Assembly (NCBI RefSeq): GCF_014268815.2 | Contig: NZ_JABWRE020000001.1 | Location: forward strand, 5,275,001-5,339,000 | DNA: 64,000 nucleotides | From: Pseudomonas urmiensis | GTDB lineage: Bacteria; Pseudomonadota; Gammaproteobacteria; Pseudomonadales; Pseudomonadaceae | Direction of reading: 5' to 3' | Program-made: the position numbers and the translations under genes | Shown: one piece after another, positions 28,600 through 37,147 of the stretch | Layout of the letters: every line of letters begins with the position of its first letter | How positions within the stretch are numbered: position 1 is the stretch's first letter | The notes under the pieces: model-generated | Seen by the model: the letters and a program-made list of their open reading frames with translations, nothing else | What the model was told of the DNA's origin: nothing | Database searches by the model: none

Positions 28600-29369
28600 A
28601 CGCACTGATCGAATTCCAAGGCTTCAACAAATACTTTGCCGAGCAGCAGGTACTCAAAGATGTCGACCTGCAGGTTCACGCCGGCGAAGTGGTGGTAATC
28701 CTCGGCCCCAGCGGCTGCGGCAAGAGCACCTTGCTGCGTTGCCTCAATGGCCTGGAACAGGCCCACAGCGGCCACTTGCGCCTGGAAGGCCAAGAACTGC
28801 TTGAACCGGGCACCGACTGGCGCCAGGTGCGCCAACGGGTCGGCATGGTGTTCCAGAGCTATCACCTGTTCGGCCACATGAGCGTGATCGACAACCTGCT
28901 GCTCGGCCCGCTCAAGGTGCAGAAGCGCCAGCGCGGTGAAGCCCAGGCCCAGGCTGAAGCACTGCTGGCGCGGGTTGGCTTGCTGGACAAGCGCGACGCC
29001 TTCCCGCGTCAGCTGTCCGGCGGTCAGCAGCAGCGCATCGCGATCGTGCGTTCGCTGTGCATGAATCCGCAGGTGATGCTGTTCGATGAAGTCACCGCCG
29101 CGCTCGATCCGGAAATGGTCAAGGAAGTGCTGCAAGTTATCCAAGGGTTGGCCCGCGACGGCATGACCCTGCTCATCGTTACCCATGAAATGGCCTTCGC
29201 CCGCGCGGTGGCCGACCGCATCGTGTTCATGGAGGCCGGCAGGATCCTTGAACAAAGCGACCCCGAGAGCTTCTTCACCCAACCGCGAACCGCACGCGCG
29301 CAGCAGTTCCTGGAGAAATTCTCCTTCGTCGAAAGCCTGCCGAAGACATTAGAAAAGGAACTGTCATGA
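28596..29369 (+). CDS. Amino-acid ABC transporter ATP-binding protein (GlnQ type)
   Basis: 257 residues from the ATG overlapping the permease stop. The frame is open 88 codons further upstream but that is antisense-free shadow, not a start. Walker A GPSGCGKST, signature LSGGQQQRIAIVRS, Walker B VMLFDEVTAALD, and the His switch in IVTHEMAFARAVADR. It is a polar amino-acid transporter ATPase by overall match. It overlaps the binding-protein gene by ATGA. Confidence 0.92.
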   Translation: MNALIEFQGFNKYFAEQQVLKDVDLQVHAGEVVVILGPSGCGKSTLLRCLNGLEQAHSGHLRLEGQELLEPGTDWRQVRQRVGMVFQSYHLFGHMSVIDNLLLGPLKVQKRQRGEAQAQAEALLARVGLLDKRDAFPRQLSGGQQQRIAIVRSLCMNPQVMLFDEVTAALDPEMVKEVLQVIQGLARDGMTLLIVTHEMAFARAVADRIVFMEAGRILEQSDPESFFTQPRTARAQQFLEKFSFVESLPKTLEKELS

Positions 29370-30244
29370 AAACTGCCAACCTCACCAAACTGCTGGCGCC
29401 GTTGTTCAGCCTGGCCCTGCTGGCCGGCTGCAACAAGGCTGAAGAGCCGGCCAAACCCGGCGCGGCAACCCCGGCGCCGGCCACCAGCTACCTGGAAGTG
29501 ATCAAGGCCCGCGACAAGCTGATCGTCGGTGTGTTCACCGACAAACCGCCGTTCGGTTTCGTCGATGAAAGCGGGCGTTATGTGGGCTTTGATACCGATA
29601 TCGGCCGGCGTCTGGCCCTTGATCTGCTGGGCGACGAGAACAAGGTGGAATTCGTCGCGGTCGAGCCGGCCAGTCGTATTCCGTTTTTGCAGAGCGACAA
29701 GGTCGACCTGATCCTGGCCAACATGACCGTGACTCCGGAGCGCAAGGAAGCGGTGGATTTCACCAACCCCAACCTGCGCGTTGCGGTGCAGGCCATCGTG
29801 GCTGACGGCAGCGCGGTGAAGAAGCTCGATGACCTGGCCGACAAGACCATCATCGTCACCACGGGGACTACCGCTGACATCTGGCTGACCAAGAACCATC
29901 CGGACTGGAAACTGCTCAAGTTCGAGAAAAACAGCGAATCGCTGCAAGCCCTGGCCAACGGCCGTGGCGATGCTTACGCCCAGGACAACCTGATTCTGTT
30001 CAGCTGGGCCAAGCAGAATCCGGGCTATCGCGTGCTGCCGGAGCTGCTGGGTGAGGAAGCGCCGATTGCGCCGGCGGTGAAGAAGGGCAACACCGAGCTG
30101 CGCGATTGGGTCAATGCCGAGCTGGCCAAGTTGGGTGAGGAGAAATTCCTGCTCAAGCTGTATGACCAGTATGTGCGTAAAGAGCTTTCTGATGACACCA
30201 AGCCTGAGAGCGTGATTGTCGAAGGCGGTAAGTGGCAGGGGTGA
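29366..30244 (+). CDS. Amino-acid-binding lipoprotein of the ABC importer
   Basis: 292 residues. A lipoprotein signal peptide ends in LAGC (about residues 19-22), followed by a Pro/Ala linker. The family 3 binding domain starts YLEVIKARDKLIVGVFTDKP and includes GFDTDIGRRLALDLLG, DLILANMTVTPERKEAVDFT and TTGTTADIWLTKNHPDW. It resembles cysteine/cystine-binding FliY/PEB1-type proteins, so cystine is a reasonable guess given the sulfur-related neighbourhood, but Asp, Glu or Gln are possible. An outer or inner membrane anchor cannot be told apart with certainty. Confidence 0.88.
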   Translation: MKTANLTKLLAPLFSLALLAGCNKAEEPAKPGAATPAPATSYLEVIKARDKLIVGVFTDKPPFGFVDESGRYVGFDTDIGRRLALDLLGDENKVEFVAVEPASRIPFLQSDKVDLILANMTVTPERKEAVDFTNPNLRVAVQAIVADGSAVKKLDDLADKTIIVTTGTTADIWLTKNHPDWKLLKFEKNSESLQALANGRGDAYAQDNLILFSWAKQNPGYRVLPELLGEEAPIAPAVKKGNTELRDWVNAELAKLGEEKFLLKLYDQYVRKELSDDTKPESVIVEGGKWQG

Positions 30245-30252
30245 TCTGAAGA

Positions 30253-30279
30253 TGTTGGGGCCGCCAAGCGGCCCCAACA
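30253..30279. terminator. Shared terminator between convergent genes
   Basis: TGTTGGGGCCGC / GCGGCCCCAACA, a perfect 12-bp stem with CAA loop. It sits between the binding-protein stop (+) and the acylase stop (-). Confidence 0.8.
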
Positions 30280-30280
30280 A

Positions 30281-32644
30281 TCATTCAGCCGGTATCAATC
30301 TCAGGGTACTGCGCGCCGGAATCACCCCCATCTGCGCCTTCTGATAACGCCCCTCGATATAGTCCTCGGCCTGATCGCGATAATGCCGATCAAACGGCAC
30401 CCCACTCTGCCCAACCGGGTTGATGCTCAGCGCCTGCCCCGCATCGGCAAAATCCACCACCCGCCGTGTCGAAGGTCCATAAGTCACCGGCCAAGGCGCC
30501 GGGCCGATCTTCGCCGACAAATTGTTCGGCACCTCATGGGTGCCCGGTGCGGCAAACGGCCCGACGTTGAACAACAGATTCAGCGGTTTTTTCACCCCCA
30601 GCGGATGGCCGTGCGTCAGGGTGTGGGCCTTGCCCCACTGCCAGCTGGCCGGGTCCTTGCCGAAGGTCTCACGCAAGTGCGTCAGGCTTTTGCCCCAGGC
30701 CTGACGAACGATGGCATCGCGGTCGGTACGCTGGTTGGCGCCGCGCTGATTCCACCAGGGCGATTCGGCATCGGCGGCCAGGCGCGGTAAGGCGGCGTCG
30801 ATGGCGCGGGTGCTGATCAGCACCGGGAACCAACTGTCGCCCAGCTCGTCATGCAACGCTGCATACGCCAGTTCGTAAAGGAACTGGTTGAACAGCGTGG
30901 CAGTGATCGAGTCAACGGGGTAGTCGCCGCGCCAGGCTGCCAATTGTTCAACCAGCTCCTTCTCCTGATCGCCCTCGGCAACGCTGCGCAGGGTGGCCAG
31001 CAGCGGCGCTAGGGTGCGCGGGCCATAATCGTTGGCGGTATCGAGTTGCAGTGCCTGGCTATTCTCCACGTCCCACTTCACCTCAGGGTTGACCAGGTGA
31101 CGGTCGAGTTGGCGGCCGCGATCCGCCAGGTTGTAGTAGCCGGGCACCGGCACGGCGGCAGGTGGCTGGTAGTTGGCCGAGACGATGTAGCCGCTGGCTG
31201 GGTTTTCCTGTTGCGGGTTGACGCTGAAGGGATAGAAACCAAGCTTTTGTGCCTGTGCGCTGCTGCCGTCGAGAATGAACGCCGGGTTGACCCCATCGGG
31301 ACGGATCGGCAGTTGCGCTGCCGCCCACCAACCGATATCGCCGCCGGCGTTGGCCCATACCAGATTGAGCCCTGGTGACTGGATCTTCACCGCCGCCAAA
31401 CGCATCTTGCCCAGGGTATCGGCGCGGTTGAGCTGGTAGAAGCCTTCAAGCACCGGGTTTTCCGTTTCCAGGAAGGCCCACCACATGGCGATTGGCGCAG
31501 GTCCGGCGTTTTCGCCCAGCACGGTATTGACGATCGGGCCGTGGGGCGAGCGGCGCAAGGTGATATCCACCGGTGCCTCACCTTTCACCGCGATCTGCTG
31601 CTGGGTCTGCAGCAGCGTTTGCCACTGGCCGTCGATCATGACTTGCTCGGCATTGGCTGGGTTGACCTTCTCGGCGATCAGGTCGACGTCGTCGTTCTGG
31701 AACATGGTCAGGCTCCAGCCAAAGTCGCGATTGTGGCCCAGCAGCGCGAAGGGGTTGAGCGCCTGGAAATAGCCATACAAGCTGAAGCCTGGGGCAGAAA
31801 GCTCGGCTTCATACCACACCGCTGGCACGGCGAAACCGATGTGGGGGTCGCCCGCCAGCAGCGTCCTACCGCTGCGCGTGCGGCTGCCGGATATGGCCCA
31901 GGCATTACTGCCCTCGAACTGCGGGATGCCTACCTCGCCCAGCGCGTCGTGACTGAGCCGCGCCAACTGTTCCAGGCTGCGCCAATCGGCACTGGCCAGG
32001 GGCGTTGCAAGGGCGCCATCGGGCTGCCATTCGAGGTCGAAGATCTTCAGGTACTCAGGGCCCAGTTGATCGCGAATGTAGGTCAGGGCAGGCTCGGTGC
32101 GAAACGCTGCGGCAAAGCTGTAGGCCAGGTAGCCGGCGATGCTCAGGGTGTCTTCGGCGGTGAAGGGGCGTGCAGGGATACCAAGGATGTCGAACTCCAT
32201 GGGTTTGGGATGGCTGGCCTGCCATTGGTTGACCCCATCCAGATAGGCTTGCAGGCCCTTCCAGGCCGGGCCTTGACGGTCCTGGCGCTGGACCATGCGT
32301 TCAGCCTGCTCGCGAATGCGCAGGCTGCGAAACAGGGTGTCGGTGGGCAGCAATTTGCTGCCCAGCACTTCGGCCAGTTCACCCCGCGCCAGGCGGCGCA
32401 TGATCTCCATCTGGAACAATCGGTCCTGGGCATGCACGTAGCCCAGTGCGCGGTACAGGTCGGTTTCATTCTGCGCCTGCAGATGCGGGACGCCGCGGGC
32501 GTCATAGCGCACGCTGACCGGCGCTTGCAGGCCGCTGATAACCACCTCGCCGGTACGCTGCGGCTGCTTGCCCTGCACGTACCAGTAACCGGCGCCAGCG
32601 GCCACGGCGACGACGATAGCCAACACGGTCAGGCTGCGTTTCAT
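30281..32644 (-). CDS. Penicillin acylase family (possible AHL acylase)
   Basis: 787 residues from ATG 32644, preceded by AAGGAG. A single N-terminal hydrophobic segment (about residues 5-21) exports or anchors it. Ntn-hydrolase layout: an alpha-chain part, a spacer, and the self-cleavage site before Ser246 in QFEGSNAWAISGSR, with AGDPHIGFAVPAVWY following, as in the family. The mature enzyme would be a periplasmic heterodimer hydrolysing amide bonds. Members in Pseudomonas (HacB, QuiP) degrade acyl-homoserine lactones; length fits HacB best, and HacB lies beside the spu locus in P. aeruginosa as I recall. Substrate is unproven. Confidence 0.88.
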   Translation of the reverse strand: MKRSLTVLAIVVAVAAGAGYWYVQGKQPQRTGEVVISGLQAPVSVRYDARGVPHLQAQNETDLYRALGYVHAQDRLFQMEIMRRLARGELAEVLGSKLLPTDTLFRSLRIREQAERMVQRQDRQGPAWKGLQAYLDGVNQWQASHPKPMEFDILGIPARPFTAEDTLSIAGYLAYSFAAAFRTEPALTYIRDQLGPEYLKIFDLEWQPDGALATPLASADWRSLEQLARLSHDALGEVGIPQFEGSNAWAISGSRTRSGRTLLAGDPHIGFAVPAVWYEAELSAPGFSLYGYFQALNPFALLGHNRDFGWSLTMFQNDDVDLIAEKVNPANAEQVMIDGQWQTLLQTQQQIAVKGEAPVDITLRRSPHGPIVNTVLGENAGPAPIAMWWAFLETENPVLEGFYQLNRADTLGKMRLAAVKIQSPGLNLVWANAGGDIGWWAAAQLPIRPDGVNPAFILDGSSAQAQKLGFYPFSVNPQQENPASGYIVSANYQPPAAVPVPGYYNLADRGRQLDRHLVNPEVKWDVENSQALQLDTANDYGPRTLAPLLATLRSVAEGDQEKELVEQLAAWRGDYPVDSITATLFNQFLYELAYAALHDELGDSWFPVLISTRAIDAALPRLAADAESPWWNQRGANQRTDRDAIVRQAWGKSLTHLRETFGKDPASWQWGKAHTLTHGHPLGVKKPLNLLFNVGPFAAPGTHEVPNNLSAKIGPAPWPVTYGPSTRRVVDFADAGQALSINPVGQSGVPFDRHYRDQAEDYIEGRYQKAQMGVIPARSTLRLIPAE

Positions 32645-32729
32645 CAGGACTCCTTGTGCATTCGGGGGCAAACTGTGGTCCGATCATCGACGGATTCGCG
32701 ATCAGAGAATAGTCCCGAAAGGAGTTAGC

Positions 32730-33281
32730 ATGTCCCTAAGCGAAAAACAGAAAATGCTCAGCGGTCAGCTCTATCACGCCAGCTGCCCTGAGCTACAGGC
32801 CGAGCAGATCGCCAACAAACACTGGATGCAGCGCTACAACAACAGCGCCGAGCTGCTCAACGACGGCAGGCATGCTTTGTTGGTCGAGCACTTTGCGCAT
32901 GCCGGCGCAGGGGTGGTTATCCGCCCGCCGTTCTTTTGCGACTACGGCTACAACATCAGTGTGGGTGCCAACACCTTCATGAACTTCAACTGCGTGATCC
33001 TCGACGTCCTGCCGGTGCGCATCGGCAACGACTGCCAAATTGCCCCCAGCGTGCAGATCTACACCGCCGATCACCCTATGGACCCTGAAGTGCGCCGCAC
33101 TGGGCTGGAAAGCGGACGGCCGGTGACCATCGGCAATAATGTCTGGATTGGCGGCGGGGCGATCATCCTGCCGGGCGTGACCATTGGCGACAATGCCGTG
33201 GTCGGAGCTGGCAGCGTGGTGACCCGTGATGTACCGGCGGGGGCGACGGTCGTAGGTAACCCGGCGCGGGTGCGCGGGTGA
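32730..33281 (+). CDS. maa: Maltose/galactoside O-acetyltransferase family
   Basis: 183 residues with AAAGGAG before the ATG. N-terminal Mac domain (SEKQKMLSGQLYHASCPELQ), then left-handed beta-helix hexapeptide repeats with the acceptor-site region RPPFFCDYGYNISVG, catalytic His in YTADHPMDPEVRR, and VTIGNNVWIGGGAIILPGVT. Trimeric acetyl-CoA-dependent acetyltransferase acting on sugars. Divergent from the acylase. Physiological acceptor is unknown; NodL-like relatives have the same layout. Confidence 0.9.
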   Translation: MSLSEKQKMLSGQLYHASCPELQAEQIANKHWMQRYNNSAELLNDGRHALLVEHFAHAGAGVVIRPPFFCDYGYNISVGANTFMNFNCVILDVLPVRIGNDCQIAPSVQIYTADHPMDPEVRRTGLESGRPVTIGNNVWIGGGAIILPGVTIGDNAVVGAGSVVTRDVPAGATVVGNPARVRG

Positions 33282-33287
33282 GGCGTA

Positions 33288-33315
33288 CAGCCCTGCGGTG
33301 ATGGTCGCAGGGCTG
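33288..33315. terminator. Bidirectional terminator between maa and the pyocin-like gene
   Basis: CAGCCCTGCG / CGCAGGGCTG stem with an 8-base loop, placed between two convergent stop codons. Confidence 0.75.
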
Positions 33316-33322
33316 AGGGTGG

Positions 33323-34570
33323 TTACAGCTGATTGCGCAGGATCAGATAGATCGGCGCCAGCCCCGAGTCGGCAGGGAAGGTGATGACGTAGTCATCGAC
33401 CTGCGCCTCGCTCGTTGGCAGCACGCTGCGAATCTCCGGCTCGCGAGGCACGCTTATGCTACCTGGGAAGTGGGTTTGCACCTCCTCGTCGATTGGTGGC
33501 GGTGCGATGGCGTTGCCGGTCTCGGGATCGATGGTGGGCAGGCTGGACGGCGGTGTCGTCGGGTGCCACCGAATGCTGGCCAAGCCTGGTCCTTCGGTGT
33601 TGAAGCGATAGGCGCCCAGGTCAGCGTCCCACAGTGCCTGACGTACACGCACATCGCGCGTGCTGCCGGTAGCTACCAGTGCCACCTCAGTCTGTTCGGC
33701 AACTGCTGCAACCGTCATGTGCAGCTGCAGAGCCAGGGTTTGGTCGATCAGTTGGTTAGCTTGTTGGGCAAGGTTTGTGCCTGGGGTCATGTAGGACAGC
33801 GGTACGCTGACGCCCATGCGCCCACCATCGCCCAACCGCGCCGAGTAGCGCATCAAGCTTGCCTGCCTGTCATTGGTATCTAGCGCTTGCTCTAGAAGGC
33901 GCGGGGCAAGGCTTTGCAGCGACTCACCGAGGCGCCCCCATACCGACTCGAAGTGGGCGATGCCGCCACGTGAGGTAGCCAGCACCAAGGCATGGGAGGT
34001 GCTGGCAGTCCAGGCATTGAAGGTGACCCTGCTTTGCGTTGCGAGCGATGACTGCTGGTCGAATGCCGTATTGATCACGCGAGCAGCAATTGTTTGCAGG
34101 GCGTCGGCCACTTCGTTCTCGTTCGGCCAGGTGCGCAGATGATTGTCGAGGATGCTGGTGATACGAGCTCTGAGCTCAGTGAGTTCTTGCCTGCGGTCGT
34201 TCGGCAATGGGCGTCTTTGCAGGCGCAGGGCTAAATCGATACTGGCGGGTTCGCTCTGCAGCAACTGCGCGCGCAATACCGTTTCGAACGAAAGCTCACG
34301 CAACCTGGTGCGGGCCTTGATCAGCTCGGAGGTTTGCTGCTCGAGTTCGCGAGCAAGCTGAGATGGGCGGTCGAGGGTACTGAGCAGATCTTCCACGCTT
34401 GAGCGGGCCAGTTGGTATTGCTGCTGAGTGACAAGCAGTTGATTGAGCTTTTGTTCGCTCTGTTCAAGCTGCCGGTTGATCCGAGACTGCTGTCGTTCGC
34501 TTTGATTTGCCCGAGAGCGATCCTGGTTTGCATTAGCGGGGGACAGATTGCTGAAGCGTTGGCTAGCCAT
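33323..34570 (-). CDS. S-type pyocin-domain protein lacking a killing domain
   Basis: 415 residues; GAGGAG upstream of the ATG. Residues 1 to about 130 are highly charged, Gln/Arg-rich and predicted coiled coil (QSERQQSRINRQLEQSEQKL). The C-terminal half resembles the conserved S-type pyocin domain (PF06958), ending VDDYVITFPADSGLAPIYLI followed by LRNQL and the stop. In S-type pyocins a nuclease or pore domain follows this block; here nothing follows except a terminator, and no immunity gene is adjacent. No signal peptide. It may be a truncated bacteriocin or a carrier/translocation remnant with another role. Domain assignment is by eye. Confidence 0.65.
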   Translation of the reverse strand: MASQRFSNLSPANANQDRSRANQSERQQSRINRQLEQSEQKLNQLLVTQQQYQLARSSVEDLLSTLDRPSQLARELEQQTSELIKARTRLRELSFETVLRAQLLQSEPASIDLALRLQRRPLPNDRRQELTELRARITSILDNHLRTWPNENEVADALQTIAARVINTAFDQQSSLATQSRVTFNAWTASTSHALVLATSRGGIAHFESVWGRLGESLQSLAPRLLEQALDTNDRQASLMRYSARLGDGGRMGVSVPLSYMTPGTNLAQQANQLIDQTLALQLHMTVAAVAEQTEVALVATGSTRDVRVRQALWDADLGAYRFNTEGPGLASIRWHPTTPPSSLPTIDPETGNAIAPPPIDEEVQTHFPGSISVPREPEIRSVLPTSEAQVDDYVITFPADSGLAPIYLILRNQL

Positions 34571-34635
34571 ACAGTTCTCCTCGTTTTGGAGGTTCCTAAG
34601 CTAGGTGCGCGCTGAGCCGCTAATGCGGTACATAT

Positions 34636-35217
34636 TTATTGCGTCCGGGCTATTTGCCAGGGGCAATAACACCCTATGGCCAAGGTGTTGGAGGCCTGTA
34701 CTTGGCGGCCTTCCAGCAGCGCCTTGAGGATCGGATCGATGAAGCTGTTACTGGAATTGCACACCGCCCCTTCGCTGTAAGGGCCGAAATAGGCCAGCCG
34801 CCCTTGACGGTCCCAGATGGCTACGGCAGGGCTGGCGGGTAGTTGCTCGCTGCCGGGGAGGTTGGCAATCAACTGCAGACGAGCAAGGTCGGCGGGCAGC
34901 TGACCCTGGCTGGCTGGCCTTTGCACGAGATGAAAATTGACCCCCAGCGGTGTGAAATGCTCGATCAGTTCGCTCAGGTGCTGCTGGTTGCCGACGTTGC
35001 ACGGGCAGGCCGGATCCCAGAAGTGCACCACGCGAATCGGCCCAGGTCCGGCGAGCTCGGCGGGCAGGCGCAGCGAGCTGCCGTCGAACAGGGTGGTTTG
35101 ATTGTCGAAGGGACGTAGGTAGCGGGATTGGAAGCTGTCGTAGGCCCACCAGACAACGGCGGCGCAGAGTACTGCCATGAGCGTGCCCAGCAGCATCTTG
35201 ATGGATCGTGTCGGCAT
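34636..35217 (-). CDS. Membrane-anchored thioredoxin-like protein (DUF6436-like)
   Basis: 193 residues from ATG 35217. One N-terminal membrane segment (about residues 7-25) and a periplasmic thioredoxin-like domain. RVVHFWDPACPCNVGNQQHL carries a CPC motif at the position of the usual CxxC, and cis-Pro is likely in PASPAVAIWDRQGRLAYFGP. The late cysteines (EGAVCNSS, GCYCPW) are unusual. It could be a thiol oxidoreductase or a redox-inactive relative; partners are not visible. The CxC spacing would give different redox behaviour from DsbA or thioredoxin. Confidence 0.65.
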   Translation of the reverse strand: MPTRSIKMLLGTLMAVLCAAVVWWAYDSFQSRYLRPFDNQTTLFDGSSLRLPAELAGPGPIRVVHFWDPACPCNVGNQQHLSELIEHFTPLGVNFHLVQRPASQGQLPADLARLQLIANLPGSEQLPASPAVAIWDRQGRLAYFGPYSEGAVCNSSNSFIDPILKALLEGRQVQASNTLAIGCYCPWQIARTQ

Positions 35218-35347
35218 GGGTTGTCCGTAGACCAATGGCCGCCGCAGAACCCTGTAGGAGCGGTGGTGTCTGTTAAGGGGCGCTCAGCTTGCCATGTCGC
35301 GAGCATAAGCTGAATATCACAGGTCAATATCGCTGTGGATTTACCCC

Positions 35348-36274
35348 ATGCCCGCTTCACTGCATCCCGACCTGCTGCGTGCCAGTCTGGCCCCCTTGAC
35401 CGAGCGCCATCCGTTATCGGCGCAGGCTTTGGAGTATCAGCGCTTCTATGGCCTGGACCTGCCGGCGCAGAGCTGGTTGGGGGGCTTCAAGGCCGGTGGC
35501 TTCGAACTGGTCGGGCAGGTCTGGCTGCCGCTGCAACCGGTGGCCACGCTGCTGTTGCTGCACGGCTACTACGACCATATGGGGCTGTATCGCCACGTGA
35601 TCGAATGGGCACTGGGCCAGGGCTACGCGGTGATCAGTTGCGACCTGCCAGGGCACGGGCTATCGAGCGGCGAGCGGGCCAGCATCACTGATTTTGCCCT
35701 CTACCAGCAGACCTTGGACGCCTTGTTCGAGCAAGCGCGTGGCCTTGATCTGCCGCGCCCTTGGCACCTGTGCGGGCAGAGTACCGGCGGCGCGATTGCG
35801 GTCGATCATTTGCTCTACAGCGGCGAGCGCAGCCCGGTGGACGGCCAGGTCATCCTGCTGGCGCCGCTGGTACGGCCACAGTCCTGGCGCTGGTCGAAGC
35901 TCAGTTATCGGGTGCTGCGCCACTTCGTCAACGGCATCGAGCGGCGTTTCAGCGAGAACAGCAACGACCCGGCATTCCTGCCATTTCTGCAAGCCGACCC
36001 GCTGCAGCCGCGCCGTCTGCCGACGGCCTGGGTCGGGGCGCTGATGGCTTGGGTCAAACGCATCGAGGCCGCACCGCGCAGTGCGCGGCGGCCGTTGATC
36101 GTGCAAGGGGAGGCCGATGGTACGGTCGACTGGCCCTACAACCTCAAGGTGCTCAAGGCCAAGTTCGCTGAGCCGCAAATCCTGATGCTGCCTGAGGCGC
36201 GGCATCATCTGGCCAACGAGCTGCCGGCCATTCGTCAGCGCTATTTCGATTTCATCGATCAGCGCCTTGGCTGA
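35348..36274 (+). CDS. Alpha/beta hydrolase (lysophospholipase-like)
   Basis: 308 residues. Serine hydrolase of the PldB/monoacylglycerol lipase type. The oxyanion region LLLLHGYYDHMGLYRHV is followed by the nucleophile elbow LCGQSTGGAIAVDHLLYS (Ser in G-Q-S-T-G-G), the acid likely in QGEADGTVDWPYN, and the His in LPEARHHLANE. No signal peptide, so cytoplasmic or inner-membrane-associated. It abuts the convergent DUF2059 gene with no spacer. Confidence 0.82.
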   Translation: MPASLHPDLLRASLAPLTERHPLSAQALEYQRFYGLDLPAQSWLGGFKAGGFELVGQVWLPLQPVATLLLLHGYYDHMGLYRHVIEWALGQGYAVISCDLPGHGLSSGERASITDFALYQQTLDALFEQARGLDLPRPWHLCGQSTGGAIAVDHLLYSGERSPVDGQVILLAPLVRPQSWRWSKLSYRVLRHFVNGIERRFSENSNDPAFLPFLQADPLQPRRLPTAWVGALMAWVKRIEAAPRSARRPLIVQGEADGTVDWPYNLKVLKAKFAEPQILMLPEARHHLANELPAIRQRYFDFIDQRLG

Positions 36275-37027
36275 TCACTTGAGGTCGTTGGCGCTCTGGC
36301 CGACCGCCAGGCCTGCGCGTACTGCGGCCAGCGCGGCCTTGTAGTAGGCCTGGCCCTCTGCCGATTCGGCGAAGGTCGAGAACTGTTCCAGCTCGGCATC
36401 GCTCAGGTCGCGGTACACGTACAGCAGGGTGTTGTTGAGATCTTCGCCAATCTGGTTCATCAGCCGCTGGCGCTGGCCGTCGAGCAGGCCCTGGGCTTGT
36501 CCTGCGCCAAACAGGCCGGGAATCATCGAGCTCAGGCTGTCGGCGGCGACCCCGGCAATCGCCAGGCTGACTTCAGCGCCGGCTTCGCGGGCCGGCAGGG
36601 CCTGGGCCAGGTGGCCGATGATCAACTGACGGGTGTCACTGGCCTGGATCTTCGGCAGGCCCTTGGCGTTTTTCGCCAACTGGTCCTTGCGCGTGGCCAG
36701 CAGCTCGGCGGCCACCACCTTGCGCCCCAGCGGCGACTGGAAGAAGGCCAGGGCGGGCGCCGGATTGCTCAGGTTGCTGCGCAGCTGGGCCTGGGCCCGT
36801 TGGTCCATGGCCTGGGCTTGGAAGCGTTGGTTGCTGTTGCTCACCAACGCCTGGTAAACCGCAGGCGGCAGACTATTGCGGTAGCGCTGTTGGGCGGCGC
36901 TCACGGCATCGGTGAAATGGGCGCGCTGGTCGGGCCAGCCGGCGGCCTTGTACAGCTGATCGAGAGTGTCTGCCCAGACAGGCATGGTGCAGATCATCAG
37001 CAAGAGCAGGGAAAACAAACGGCGCAT
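36275..37027 (-). CDS. DUF2059 domain protein, exported
   Basis: 250 residues with a Sec signal peptide (MRRLFSLLLLMICTMPVWA, cleavage near residue 19). The remainder is helical, Gln- and Ala-rich. A DUF2059 block near residues 180-235 includes YVYRDLSDAELEQFSTFAES and EGQAYYKAAL. Function of the family is unknown. The stop is one base from the convergent hydrolase stop, so the two transcripts overlap. Confidence 0.75.
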   Translation of the reverse strand: MRRLFSLLLLMICTMPVWADTLDQLYKAAGWPDQRAHFTDAVSAAQQRYRNSLPPAVYQALVSNSNQRFQAQAMDQRAQAQLRSNLSNPAPALAFFQSPLGRKVVAAELLATRKDQLAKNAKGLPKIQASDTRQLIIGHLAQALPAREAGAEVSLAIAGVAADSLSSMIPGLFGAGQAQGLLDGQRQRLMNQIGEDLNNTLLYVYRDLSDAELEQFSTFAESAEGQAYYKAALAAVRAGLAVGQSANDLK

Positions 37028-37147
37028 TCAGGACTCCTGTCGGCAGTGCGCTATTGTCCGTGGCGTGGCGTGAGTTTGTCGAGACGCAATGACGAACGTC
37101 AGCCAAGTGGCGCTGGAGGGGGGCAGGGCGAATGGATATGATGCGCC

